DNA from: Streptococcus ratti FA-1 = DSM 20564
GTDB lineage: Bacteria > Bacillota > Bacilli > Lactobacillales > Streptococcaceae
Assembly: GCF_000286075.1 (NCBI RefSeq)
Contig: NZ_AJTZ01000005.1
Span: 868,001 to 932,000 of the forward strand
DNA: 64,000 nucleotides
Reading direction: 5' to 3'
Shown here: in pieces, positions 55,179-63,962 of the stretch
Layout of the letters: the number at the start of each line of letters is the position of its first letter
How positions within the stretch are numbered: position 1 is the first letter of the stretch
Position numbers and translations under genes: made by a program
The notes under the pieces: generated by a model
What the model saw: only the letters and a program-made list of their open reading frames with translations
What the model was told of the DNA's origin: nothing
Databases searched by the model: none

Positions 55179-55764
55179 TTTCTTCTTCCTCCTTGGATGA
55201 ATGTTTATAATATTGCCGTGCCCAGTTTAAGCGTACTGTTTCTGGATAATCTCGCAAAAACCAGTATAAGTCAGCTGATAAACGAGCAAAGTCTATTTTA
55301 GTTTCAGGTGATTTTGCTTTTAGCAAAGTGACCAAGTGTCTAAGATGATGGGTAAGTTCATCAAATGTTGTAGCAGTAATCATAGTGTTGAACCTGCGAT
55401 CCACCGCAATCGTATCTTCCTCTCTACGCAGATTTTTCAGTGAATAACCGATATTTTGATGTTTCTCAGCAACCTCATCAAAAACACTTTGTGCCCTACC
55501 TTGTTGATACAAAGCATATAGCTGGATAGCTGTTAGAATTGCTGTTTCTTCATAACTAGCATCATCATATTGGCTCAAAAATGTCTCAGGTAAATTTTCA
55601 AATAGAATTGGCCAGACTTCTTTTGCTTCGCTAATGGGTTTACCAGCAGAATGTCTTAACCTTGCTAGCATAGCCTTGCCAGCTGAAGTATCTAGCTGGT
55701 TAGTCAGCTTCGTCACTATCTTTTTTGTCACAGAATACACTGTTCCATTAGATTCTTCTGGCAT
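55168..55764 (-). CDS. cse2: Cse2 (CasB) Cascade small subunit
   Basis: 198 aa, all-helical: STAGKAMLARLRHSAGKPISEAKEVWPILFENLPE (the ARLR-RG-like motif of Cse2), then NIGYSLKNLRREEDTIAVDRRFNTMI and ...LYWFLRDYPETVRLNWARQYY. Complete. Shares one base with cse1. Confidence 0.95.
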   Translation of the reverse strand: MPEESNGTVYSVTKKIVTKLTNQLDTSAGKAMLARLRHSAGKPISEAKEVWPILFENLPETFLSQYDDASYEETAILTAIQLYALYQQGRAQSVFDEVAEKHQNIGYSLKNLRREEDTIAVDRRFNTMITATTFDELTHHLRHLVTLLKAKSPETKIDFARLSADLYWFLRDYPETVRLNWARQYYKHSSKEEEENDN

Positions 55765-57446
55765 TATTTCCCCTCCTTTACATTTTGATTCAACCAGTAA
55801 GTGAAATGATCATAAGCAGTGGCAATATTTTTTACTGTCCCTTTATCCTTATCAACGATACCAATGTAATCTCTAGGACCGCCCTCGTGCAAAAGTGTTT
55901 TTGCCTCCTCTAGGACAAGTCTTTTAAGCTCTCCTCGCCATTCAAAAACTTTTTGATCCTTTTCATCTTCATATTGTATGCTTGAAAGCCACTGTCTAAA
56001 AGGTTGGTCTATTTTAAAATAACATTCTTCAACTTTTTGGCTAGTAAATGCGTCTGATTTTATATTCCGGATTTCCCTAATATCCGTAATAAATTTCCTA
56101 TAAGTCCTTGAAACCACTGTTTTAGTTTCCTCCACCACATCATTGATTCGAGTTACCCACCCTTTTTCATGAAGGTCGGTTAAGACAAACTCGTTAATGG
56201 AAAGTGTGTCAATAATTTCATCAGTAGGTAACCATGACGTAGCATTACCATCATCCTGCATGCTAACCGCATTTAGTATTATTTGCTGCTCTCCGATTTC
56301 CTCCTTTAAAACATCTAACCAATCAATAATTCCCGGCTTTCTTTGATTATCTACTGTCGTAGTCAACAAGGCAAATGAACGCCACAGCGACTGGTTTACA
56401 GAATGTTTATTAGGAGTGTGACTACCCTTACTTTCTCCTGATAGATTATATTTCCATAAAGTAAACGGTTCTAAAAAATTATCCTGGTGAGGAACTTCGG
56501 GTAGTTTAACAATTTGAACTGAAAATGGAGTCTCTAAACCTATTTCAGGATTAATATATACTGATCTACTCCAACTAGTATATAAACTTGAGAGATTATT
56601 AATAGCCTTACCGCTGAGATACTCTTCAAGCAACTCCTTACTTGCCAATTCCCAGCAAGGTCGTTGAATGTGTTCTAAATTGTCTCTTTGAGAGTAGGGC
56701 AAAATACAATTTAATAGTAATGTTTCATATAAATTTTCTCCCTTTACAAAAATTGCTCCTATATCAAATAACCAACCTTTAGATAATTTAACTTCATTAT
56801 CTAGATTGTTAAATTTTGTTTTATCACCCGTTCCAGTATAACCTTGAAACGCCAGTAACCACCTTGCAATCTCACCAAAACCCAAAAGTTCTTTTTTTTG
56901 TGAGCTTCGTGGTGCAAATAAAGATACCTTATTACCACTCTCCGATATTGTTCGATTTATAAATTTTCCCGAAACCGAGCCAGCTTTTGCCTTATTAATC
57001 TTCTCCTCAGAAATATCCTCTTTCCTCACTTGGAAAAATGGATAGTCTTCATCAAAAAGATAAAATCGATCTCGCCATTTTTCGAGATAGTGCGAAACAA
57101 TCTCAGGAAATTGACCTCGGTTCCATAAATTTACCCAGGTATCATATAAGTCATCCTCATAATCAATTAAATCAGCTTCATCAACTGCTTCTAGCTGTCT
57201 GAAACGTTCATCTACTTCTAAGTATTCATAGACTTGTCCATTTGCATCAAAACGTGAAAATACTGTATGCAAAACAGCTAGTAAAACTCTCAAGACAGCA
57301 AAGTCCTGCGTTTTAGTATCTCCAGCTAAATCTTTATAGTTATGAGCATTTTGAAATAAGTCTAGCAAAGAAACTTCCTTGGTTGCTCCTCTGTCATCAT
57401 AAACCACGGATACCCAAGGCTCATTCAGTAAATTAAACTTTCCCAC
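55764..57446 (-). CDS. cse1: Cse1 (Cas8e) Cascade large subunit
   Basis: 560 aa: FNLLNEPWVSVVYDDRGATKEVSLLDLFQNAH at the start, LLAVLHTVFSRFD, WVNLWNRGQFP, and a C-terminal four-helix bundle region. Recognises the PAM and recruits Cas3. Starts with GTG directly after the cas3 remnant's TAG, with GGAGG in place. Complete although its partner Cas3 is not. Confidence 0.95.
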   Translation of the reverse strand: MGKFNLLNEPWVSVVYDDRGATKEVSLLDLFQNAHNYKDLAGDTKTQDFAVLRVLLAVLHTVFSRFDANGQVYEYLEVDERFRQLEAVDEADLIDYEDDLYDTWVNLWNRGQFPEIVSHYLEKWRDRFYLFDEDYPFFQVRKEDISEEKINKAKAGSVSGKFINRTISESGNKVSLFAPRSSQKKELLGFGEIARWLLAFQGYTGTGDKTKFNNLDNEVKLSKGWLFDIGAIFVKGENLYETLLLNCILPYSQRDNLEHIQRPCWELASKELLEEYLSGKAINNLSSLYTSWSRSVYINPEIGLETPFSVQIVKLPEVPHQDNFLEPFTLWKYNLSGESKGSHTPNKHSVNQSLWRSFALLTTTVDNQRKPGIIDWLDVLKEEIGEQQIILNAVSMQDDGNATSWLPTDEIIDTLSINEFVLTDLHEKGWVTRINDVVEETKTVVSRTYRKFITDIREIRNIKSDAFTSQKVEECYFKIDQPFRQWLSSIQYEDEKDQKVFEWRGELKRLVLEEAKTLLHEGGPRDYIGIVDKDKGTVKNIATAYDHFTYWLNQNVKEGK

Positions 57447-58403
57447 CTATTCTACCTCCTCCATTGAGATACCGTATTTTTCATTGTATCGTAATTTTCT
57501 TCCATTGAGAACGAATTCATTATTTTCATCAAAAATGATGCCCAACGCTCCTTTCAACCAAGTGCTCTTTCGCCATGTTGGTAAATGCTGATTATTATAG
57601 TTTTCCAGCTCTTTAATTGACTGATCGATATTATATGATTTAGACAGAGATTGTGGAAGCCGTAAGGTATTTTGAGCTACTTCTCTTGCTAGCTGATAGT
57701 CAGTAATATAGTCTGAAATATCCTTATCTTTACCAAACAAACCATATCCAGATTCTACTTTCTTTAGAGCGATAACTTCAATGGTTTCTTCAATATCTCG
57801 TACTTGAGAATACGATGTTTCTTCGCTTTCAGAAAGGTTAGGATTTTTTAACCAGCCAATCAGATTGCCTTTGTGACTTATACTTTCTACAAGAATGGGA
57901 TCAGCAATCCGGTAATTTTTTGCCTTATTTTCTTGACGTTCAATTTTAACATCATGTCCATTCTTGGCAACCTGATACTTTTTATTCAGATTTTCATCCT
58001 CAAAATCAATATCTGAATTCCTATAAACTTTCTGAACTAAAGAAGAAATATCTTCCGGAATAGTCACTGTATCCGGCAAAAAATATTGCGTTCGTATCAG
58101 CAAATAATCTCCATAGACAAAAGATGTACCACTTTCAAAATCTAAATTGTCAGTCATACCTAGCACATAAAAATAGGGTCTTTGATGGTTTACTGGACGC
58201 TTAATATCATGACGGTGCAGGCGCCCCATCCGCTGAATCAGTAAATCCATAGGTGCTAAGTCACTAATCAACACATCAAAATCAATATCTAAAGATTGCT
58301 CAATGACTTGTGTCCCAACAATAATTTTTTTCTTAGGCCTATCAGCACCTTTACCTATCATTTGCAACAAGTTTTGTTCTTTACGAATACGATCTGTCTC
58401 AGA
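57447..58403 (-). pseudogene. cas3: cas3 remnant: C-terminal third only
   Basis: 318 codons remain. They begin [26 protein letters not shown], pass through [38 protein letters not shown] (helicase motifs V and VI, second RecA lobe) and end with the Cas3 C-terminal domain. The HD nuclease domain and helicase motifs I-III are gone; normal Cas3 is about 900 residues. The frame is closed upstream by TAG at 58404-58406, within a palindrome of the tetR promoter region, so the break is a rearrangement, not an assembly end. Without HD and Walker A this product cannot cut or unwind DNA. Confidence 0.92.
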
Positions 58404-58415
58404 CTAGACAGTCTG
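58400..58415. promoter_or_regulatory. Palindrome at the cas3/tetR junction, possible TetR operator
   Basis: CAGACT-AGAC-AGTCTG, perfect six-base arms, directly before the tetR -35 and downstream of the divergent minus-strand promoter. It also contains the stop that closes the cas3 remnant. Confidence 0.55.
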
Positions 58416-58444
58416 TTGATTTAATATGGTGCTTATTGTATAAT
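58416..58444 (+). promoter_or_regulatory. tetR promoter
   Basis: TTGATT (58416-58421), 17 bases, TATAAT (58439-58444). The segment CTGTTGATTTAA is repeated at about 58482-58493, another possible regulator contact. Confidence 0.75.
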
Positions 58445-58463
58445 GCTTGTGACAAAATGACAA
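58435..58463 (-). promoter_or_regulatory. Divergent promoter pointing into the cas operon
   Basis: Minus strand TTGTCA (58458-58463), 17 bases, TACAAT (58435-58440). It reads towards the cas3 remnant and cse1, back to back with the tetR promoter. Confidence 0.6.
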
Positions 58464-58536
58464 GAACAAAAATAAACATTCTGTTGATTTAAGAAATTAT
58501 TTTTCTAAAATCCTGTTTTTGATAAGGAGTATCAAT

Positions 58537-59085
58537 ATGAGCCAAGTACGTCAAACTCAAAGTAAAGCTAAAATAAAAGCCGCTTTTATTGCCTTGCTTG
58601 AGAAAAAAACTTTATCTGAAATCAGCATCAGTGACATCACACGTCTTGCAGGCATCAACCGCGGTACCTTTTATCTACACTACCTAGATAAAAATGATTT
58701 GGCAGATTCTATCACCCAGGAAGTCACACAGCGTTTTGCAGCTATTTTCACGAATAATAGTTTCGCCGATCAAGATTCCATCACAAAAGCTCTGTATAAT
58801 GTCAAACAGGACTATGAGAGCTTTTTCAAAATCGTTTCTCATCTATCTTTCATTGATTTTCCTAAGAAAGTCCGCAATTTTTTAGAACAGGTGATTCATA
58901 GCAGTCCCTCTTCTGTCAAAAAAATTATGGACAGTATGCAGCTGCCGGAAATTTATGCTGTCAGCAGCCTGTGTGCAGCTATTGAGAGTATTGTTGTTCT
59001 CTGGATCAAAAACGGCGTGCGCGAATCACCGGAAGAAATCGCCTCAATGATTACCAAGATTGATCATGTCTTTGGCATTTATTAA
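58537..59085 (+). CDS. TetR-family transcriptional regulator
   Basis: 182 aa from MSQVRQTQSKAKIKAAFIALLEKK, placed by AAGGAG. N-terminal TetR helix-turn-helix (ISISDITRLAGINRGTFYLHYLDKNDL, residues 34-60); the C-terminal ligand domain ends AIESIVVLWIKNGVRESPEEIASMI, the TetR_C_8-like form common in streptococci. The gene it once regulated is absent: the divergent position is now occupied by the cas operon. Confidence 0.88.
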   Translation: MSQVRQTQSKAKIKAAFIALLEKKTLSEISISDITRLAGINRGTFYLHYLDKNDLADSITQEVTQRFAAIFTNNSFADQDSITKALYNVKQDYESFFKIVSHLSFIDFPKKVRNFLEQVIHSSPSSVKKIMDSMQLPEIYAVSSLCAAIESIVVLWIKNGVRESPEEIASMITKIDHVFGIY

Positions 59086-59523
59086 ACTGATACTTAATCG
59101 GGTACCAGCAAAAAAACAGTCAGGCAGCATCAATCTGGGATAAAAATCAGTAATGGCAGATATATAGAGGATTGCTTGATTTAGCATGGTTTAACTATTA
59201 GTATTAAGGACTGGCACATTTACTTTCATTCTTTTTGTTCAGTCTCCCTGATTCAATTCTTATCCCCACAAAAATGTGAACAGAAATCGGGTTTTTACTT
59301 ACTTTTTACCCATTTTTCGTCTTCTATTTTACTGAAAGGGCTCTCTTTTCTACCATTTGTCAAGTCTATCAACGGTTTTGAGAACTATTTTTTAAAGATA
59401 TAGTAGATGTTTAAAGTCTACTGTATCTTTTTAAGTTGTTTAAATCTAAAAAGTGTACACTAAACCAACACCTTATTTTGTGATTTTTTTGATAAGGTGT
59501 TACAATAATAGTGCATAACCCCT
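59086..59523. other. Gap between tetR and the IS110 transposase gene
   Basis: No gene. Contains the left 111-base direct repeat (59232-59342) and, nearer the transposase end, paired motifs such as TAGTAGATGTTTAAAGTCTACTG (split: TAGTAGA / TCTACTG) and AACACCTTAT / ATAAGGTGTT (59468-59511), a hairpin that could be the downstream end or terminator of the IS. Confidence 0.5.
59232..59342. repeat. Left copy of a 111-base direct repeat around the IS110 region
   Basis: Starts TTTTTGTTCAGTCTCCCTG and ends CTGAAAGGGCT; matches 60975-61085 throughout as far as I can read. The right copy carries the upstream part of the nucleotidase promoter region. Confidence 0.9.
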
Positions 59524-60974
59524 TTATTGATTTTGGGTTGAAGTATAATCGTAAAGTTTGTTATGCGTTATGAGGTAATACATTGTCCGAATGAGACGAT
59601 GTATAGAGGCAATCGTGTGTGGCTTGGTTGAAGTCGTTTGCGATTGTCTTTTTCGTTTCTCATAAAAGTCTGCGATATGGCAAGGATTGGTGTGACTAGC
59701 TGAAGCGATATTGTGAATGCATTTGAAAAGAATCTTTCTGGCATAAGGGTTGCCGCGTTTGGTAATGTGTTCCTGTGCCAAAAAGTTTCCAGATTCATAG
59801 TTCCTAAGATCAATGCCGATAAAGGCGTTGATTTGATTGGCAGAATGAAACCGACGAATGTCACCGAGTTCACCAATAATGCTTGTTGCAGTTGTTTCAG
59901 CGATACCAGGAATAGAGAGAAGGATCTCATATTCTGGTAAAGGCTTAGCTAGAGTAACCATTTGGTCTAAGACAGCTTTCCTGCGTTCAGAAAGTCTGAG
60001 TAATTCTTGTGCATAGTAACGGATCTCTTCGAACATTGGAGAGGTTTTCTTAACGGCACAATAAGACTGATTAGCTAGTGCTGTCAGCTTCTCTGCTAAG
60101 TAAGCCACACGTTTGTCAGAAATCCGTTTTGAAGTGGATTGCCGAATACTATCTAAGAGTTTATTGCCATCCCTATCTAAGACCAACTCCTTACAAGGAA
60201 AAGTCATGACCAATTTCCAGTATTGTTCCCCAGTTGGTGTTGACAAGATAGTTTCCAATTCAGGGAAAGCGACCTGCAAGACCTTGTGCAGACGATTTTT
60301 GGCCCGAACAATGTCCTCAGTCAGATTCTGATAGAAACGGCTGAGATCCCGCAAGTTTTGGTAGACTTCTTCTTGGACATAAGTCGGTTTACGATTCAGC
60401 ACAAATTGAGATTGAGCCAGTTTTTCAGCGTCAATTTGATCGGTTTTCCGTACACGCAAGCTATCCAGTTGCTTCTTAGCTTCTAAGGGATTAAGTCGTG
60501 TGTAAGCATAGCCATTATCTTCTAGAAAAGCTTGGAGACGGCGAGAGTAGACACCTGTTGCTTCAAAGATGATTTCTGGCTTGTGGACGGTTTTCAAATC
60601 GCCAAGTAGCCGAGCAAAGCCGATGGCATCATTGGGCATGGTATAGCCATGAACCTTCTCGCCGTTGACTAGAATAGCCACTTCTGAACTTACCTTACTC
60701 ACGTCAATCCCAAATACTACTCGCATGCTATTACCTCTTTGTCTTGAATGATTCCTTGTTTTAGTGATGTCATTTTCAATACGCGACGTCTGGCGTCCCA
60801 CATACTTTGATAACATTCTTCCTAAAACAGGTGTCTTGCCAGTTTTTGTTACGACGTCCAGCGCCTAGAGAGAACACGACTTAACAAGACACCTCTACTT
60901 TATCATCTTGAGAATGAAAAAAGTAGCGAGTACTCTCTCCCGTCGGAGATTTCTTCACTACTAATCTTAGTATG
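59343..60974 (-). mobile_element. IS110-family element, ends not defined
   Basis: One intact IS110 transposase with about 180 bases after it and 248 bases before it, all enclosed by 111-base direct repeats. IS110 elements have poor or no inverted repeats, so the exact ends cannot be read from one copy. The noncoding stretch upstream of the transposase (60727-60974) is where IS110-group elements encode their bridge RNA; it holds several inverted repeats, for example GGTGTCTTG / CAAGACACC. Confidence 0.7.
59524..60726 (-). CDS. IS110-family transposase
   Basis: 400 aa from MRVVFGIDVSKVSSEVAIL, preceded by AAAGAGG. N-terminal DEDD RuvC-like domain: FGIDVSK, FEATGVYSRRL and RVRKTDQIDAEKLAQ carry the acidic residues. 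C-terminal Transposase_20 domain: LLSIPGIAETTATSIIGELGDIRRF and QINAFIGIDLRNYESG, with the Ser region. No interruption, so it may be active. Confidence 0.94.
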   Translation of the reverse strand: MRVVFGIDVSKVSSEVAILVNGEKVHGYTMPNDAIGFARLLGDLKTVHKPEIIFEATGVYSRRLQAFLEDNGYAYTRLNPLEAKKQLDSLRVRKTDQIDAEKLAQSQFVLNRKPTYVQEEVYQNLRDLSRFYQNLTEDIVRAKNRLHKVLQVAFPELETILSTPTGEQYWKLVMTFPCKELVLDRDGNKLLDSIRQSTSKRISDKRVAYLAEKLTALANQSYCAVKKTSPMFEEIRYYAQELLRLSERRKAVLDQMVTLAKPLPEYEILLSIPGIAETTATSIIGELGDIRRFHSANQINAFIGIDLRNYESGNFLAQEHITKRGNPYARKILFKCIHNIASASHTNPCHIADFYEKRKRQSQTTSTKPHTIASIHRLIRTMYYLITHNKLYDYTSTQNQ

Positions 60975-61085
60975 TTTTTGTTCAGTCTCCCTGATTCAAT
61001 TCTTATCCCCACAAAAATGTGAACAGAAATCGGGTTTTTACTTACTTTTTACCCATTTTTCGTCTTCTATTTTACTGAAAGGGCT
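60975..61085. repeat. Right copy of the 111-base direct repeat
   Basis: Same as 59232-59342. It is followed by TTCTTTTTGTATAAT, so the -10 (TATAAT, 61096-61101) of the nucleotidase gene lies just outside the repeat and its -35 region inside. Confidence 0.9.
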
Positions 61086-61137
61086 TTCTTTTTGTATAAT
61101 AGAAATTGAAGGATATTTTTGAATAAAGGAGTTTACT

Positions 61138-63708
61138 ATGTCCAAACAGTATTTGTCTAAGAGTGTATTAGTGCTTTCTCTTTTAGCTGCGGCCAGCGGT
61201 GCAGGCCTTGTTGCCCAAGCAGATGAAACACCTGCTGCTAATGATATAAGTGCTGCTTCACCAGCAGCAGACAGCAGTACAGCCGTGGCAGATAATAAGG
61301 GAGACACTGCCTTGCCTGCTTCGGGGGTTTATAACAGCACAGCCGAACAAGCCAAGCTAGAACAAGCCAATCCAGCCCCTGCACAAGCAGAAACAACTCA
61401 AACGGCTCCTGATGAGTCTGCTCCCTTAGCTGACAGAAGCTCAGAAACTATGATAAAGGAAACAGACACTGCCGCACCTAAGGTGAATACACTGACTGCA
61501 GCAGCTGTGCCAGTTAAAAAAGCTGTTAAAACACCTGACCCCGTTGAAGGTCAAACCGTAGATATGCGTATTCTCTCAACAACTGACCTCCACACCAATC
61601 TGGTCAACTACGACTACTATCAAGATAAGGTATCTCAAACTGTGGGTCTTGCTAAAACAGCCATACTTATTGAAGAAGCCCGTAAAGAAAACAGCAATAT
61701 CGTTCTCGTTGACAGCGGAGATACTATTCAAGGAACACCCTTTGGTACCTATAAGGCTCTCATTAATCCTGTTAAAGAAGGACAGACCCACCCCATGTAT
61801 GAAGCTTTTAAAAAGCTAGGTTACGATGCTGAAACTCTGGGGAACCACGAATTTAACTACGGACTTGATTTTCTCAACCGTATGGTTAATACATCAGACG
61901 TTCCTATCATCAATGCCAATGTCCGCGATGCCCGTACAGGCTATTATTATTTCCAGCCTTATGTTATTCTCGACAAAGTCTTCACAGACACGGCAGGCAA
62001 ACAAACAACCATCAAAATTGGCATTACAGGTGTTCTGCCAAGGCAGATTTTGGTTTGGGATAAGGCCAATCTTGAGGGCAAGGTTACCGTCGACGATCCG
62101 GTCGAAGCTGTTAAAACCATTGTCCCAAGTATGAAAGAGGCCGGTGCTGATATTGTTTTGGTCCTGGCGCATTCGGGTATTGGTGATGACCAATACGAAA
62201 ATGGCGAAGAAAACGAGGGCTATTTCCTTGCTGGTATTGACGGTGTTGATGCTGTGGCTACAGGGCATTCACATGCCGATTTTCCTAATGGCGATGGCAG
62301 CAGTTTTTACGCTAAATATAAAGGTGTTGATGATATTAACGGTCTCATCAACGGCAAACCGGTTGTTATGGCTGGAAAATTCGGTGACCATCTTGGTATT
62401 ATGGATCTAAGCCTCACTTATAAAGACGGCAAATGGCAGGTAAGAAGCAGCAAATCCAAGCTCCGCAAAATTGACACTGCCTCGTCCATTGCCGATCAAG
62501 AGTTGATTGACATGGTCCAAGAAGAGCACCAAGGTACGATAAACTATGTCCGTCAAAAGGTTGGCGAAACAACAGCACCGATTAACAGTTACTTTGCCCA
62601 GGTGCTCGATGATCCGTCCATTCAAATTGTAAATAATGCACAAATCTGGTACGGCAGGAAAGAATTAGCCGGTACTGCTGACGCCAATCTCCCAATTCTC
62701 TCAGCTGCTGCACCGTTTAAGGCGGGAACACGCGGAGATGCTAGCTACTACACTGATATTCCAGCTGGATCGCTCGCTATCAAAAATGTTGCTGATCTTT
62801 ACCTCTACGACAATGTCACAGCTATTATTAAACTGACAGGCGCTCAAATTAAGGAGTGGCTGGAAATGTCTGCCGGGCAGTTTAATCAAATAGATCCCAA
62901 TAAGAGCGAACCTCAGCAGCTGATTAACAACAGCTATCGTTCCTATAACTTTGATGTGATTGACGGTTTGACCTATAAATTTGATGTCACACAGCCAAAC
63001 AAATACGATGAGGAAGGCAGACTGGTCAATCCTGCTGCCAGCCGTGTCCGTGAGCTTCAATACAAGGGAAAGCCGATTGATCCTAACCAAACCTTTATTA
63101 TCATCAGCAATAACTACCGGGCAACTGGCAATTTCCCAGGTGTCAGGGATGCAGCAGAAAAACGCCTGCTCAATCTTGAAAACCGCCAGGCCATTATTGA
63201 CTACATTGTCTCTGAAAAAACCATCAATCCTTCAGCCGATAACAACTGGTCATTTACAGACAGCATTAAGGGCTTGGATATTCGTTTTCTCTCTTCTGAA
63301 AATGCCCAAAAATACTTAGCTGACCATGCTGAAATCGCCTATGTCGGTCCGTCCGCTTCGCAAGGTTTCGCAGAGTATCGCTACACCTATATGGATCCTA
63401 AAGTACCCGCTCCATCAGCTGCTAAGCCGACTGTTGTGATTTCTTTGAGTCAAGACAGACACCAAGACATCTACAATCTAGTAGCCAAGGCTTACGCTGA
63501 AACCCAAGCAGCCGCTGCTAAACCTAGCAGCACCGGAACATCCTTGAAAACAGCAGGCAAAGCTCCTACCAGCGGTCTTCAAACAGCAGCCCAAGCCCAA
63601 TCAACTTTGCCGCATACAAGCGCATCTCACAGTGTGCTATACAGTTTGTTTGGTTACAGTTTTGTTGCTCTGGCAGGTCTCTTTATTAAGAAAAACAAGA
63701 AAGACTAG
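61138..63708 (+). CDS. Secreted 2',3'-cyclic-nucleotide 2'-phosphodiesterase/3'-nucleotidase, wall-anchored
   Basis: 856 aa. Signal peptide with cleavage near AQA-DE (residues 1-28), then an Ala/Pro/Thr-rich stretch to about 140. Calcineurin-like metallophosphatase: STTDLHTNL, VDSGDTIQGTPFG, TLGNHEFNYG, VLAHSGIGDD and ATGHSHADFPNG. The 5'-nucleotidase C-terminal domain follows (ITAIIKLTGAQIKEW-type segment, about 490-720). The tail reads LPHTSASHS, hydrophobic helix, KKNKKD: a sortase signal in which the usual final G of LPXTG is S. Related to streptococcal CpdB/SntA/CdnP ectonucleotidases that degrade extracellular cyclic nucleotides, including cyclic dinucleotides in some species. Confidence 0.92.
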   Translation: MSKQYLSKSVLVLSLLAAASGAGLVAQADETPAANDISAASPAADSSTAVADNKGDTALPASGVYNSTAEQAKLEQANPAPAQAETTQTAPDESAPLADRSSETMIKETDTAAPKVNTLTAAAVPVKKAVKTPDPVEGQTVDMRILSTTDLHTNLVNYDYYQDKVSQTVGLAKTAILIEEARKENSNIVLVDSGDTIQGTPFGTYKALINPVKEGQTHPMYEAFKKLGYDAETLGNHEFNYGLDFLNRMVNTSDVPIINANVRDARTGYYYFQPYVILDKVFTDTAGKQTTIKIGITGVLPRQILVWDKANLEGKVTVDDPVEAVKTIVPSMKEAGADIVLVLAHSGIGDDQYENGEENEGYFLAGIDGVDAVATGHSHADFPNGDGSSFYAKYKGVDDINGLINGKPVVMAGKFGDHLGIMDLSLTYKDGKWQVRSSKSKLRKIDTASSIADQELIDMVQEEHQGTINYVRQKVGETTAPINSYFAQVLDDPSIQIVNNAQIWYGRKELAGTADANLPILSAAAPFKAGTRGDASYYTDIPAGSLAIKNVADLYLYDNVTAIIKLTGAQIKEWLEMSAGQFNQIDPNKSEPQQLINNSYRSYNFDVIDGLTYKFDVTQPNKYDEEGRLVNPAASRVRELQYKGKPIDPNQTFIIISNNYRATGNFPGVRDAAEKRLLNLENRQAIIDYIVSEKTINPSADNNWSFTDSIKGLDIRFLSSENAQKYLADHAEIAYVGPSASQGFAEYRYTYMDPKVPAPSAAKPTVVISLSQDRHQDIYNLVAKAYAETQAAAAKPSSTGTSLKTAGKAPTSGLQTAAQAQSTLPHTSASHSVLYSLFGYSFVALAGLFIKKNKKD

Positions 63709-63726
63709 CCTTCAATCATTAAAAAT

Positions 63727-63835
63727 GATACTCAATGAAAATCAAAATCAGATTAGGCGACGCAGATGCAGACAGAACTGCCTTCATCAAATCAAAGGCA
63801 ATAAGGTCTGAGTTTGATTTTCGAAGAGTATGAGA
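63727..63835. repeat. Streptococcal interspersed repeat
   Basis: Begins ATACTCAATGAAAATCAAA and ends TTTGATTTTCGAAGAGTAT, the inverted ends of a short repeat family scattered between genes in many streptococci. Interior of about 70 bases without a reading frame. Confidence 0.75.
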
Positions 63836-63875
63836 TAAAAATCGCTTTTAGTGGGCAGAAAAGTATCATTAAATA

Positions 63876-63926
63876 AAAGGGTGGAGACAGACCGAAAGTT
63901 TATCGGTTTGTCTCCACCCTTTTCAC
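63876..63926. terminator. Strong two-way terminator
   Basis: AAAAGGGTGGAGACAGACCG pairs with CGGTTTGTCTCCACCCTTTT around a short loop. It can end both the nucleotidase transcript and a gene coming from the right. Confidence 0.88.
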
Positions 63927-63962
63927 TTTTCATAGAAGTAACAATCACTAAGCAAGGCAATT

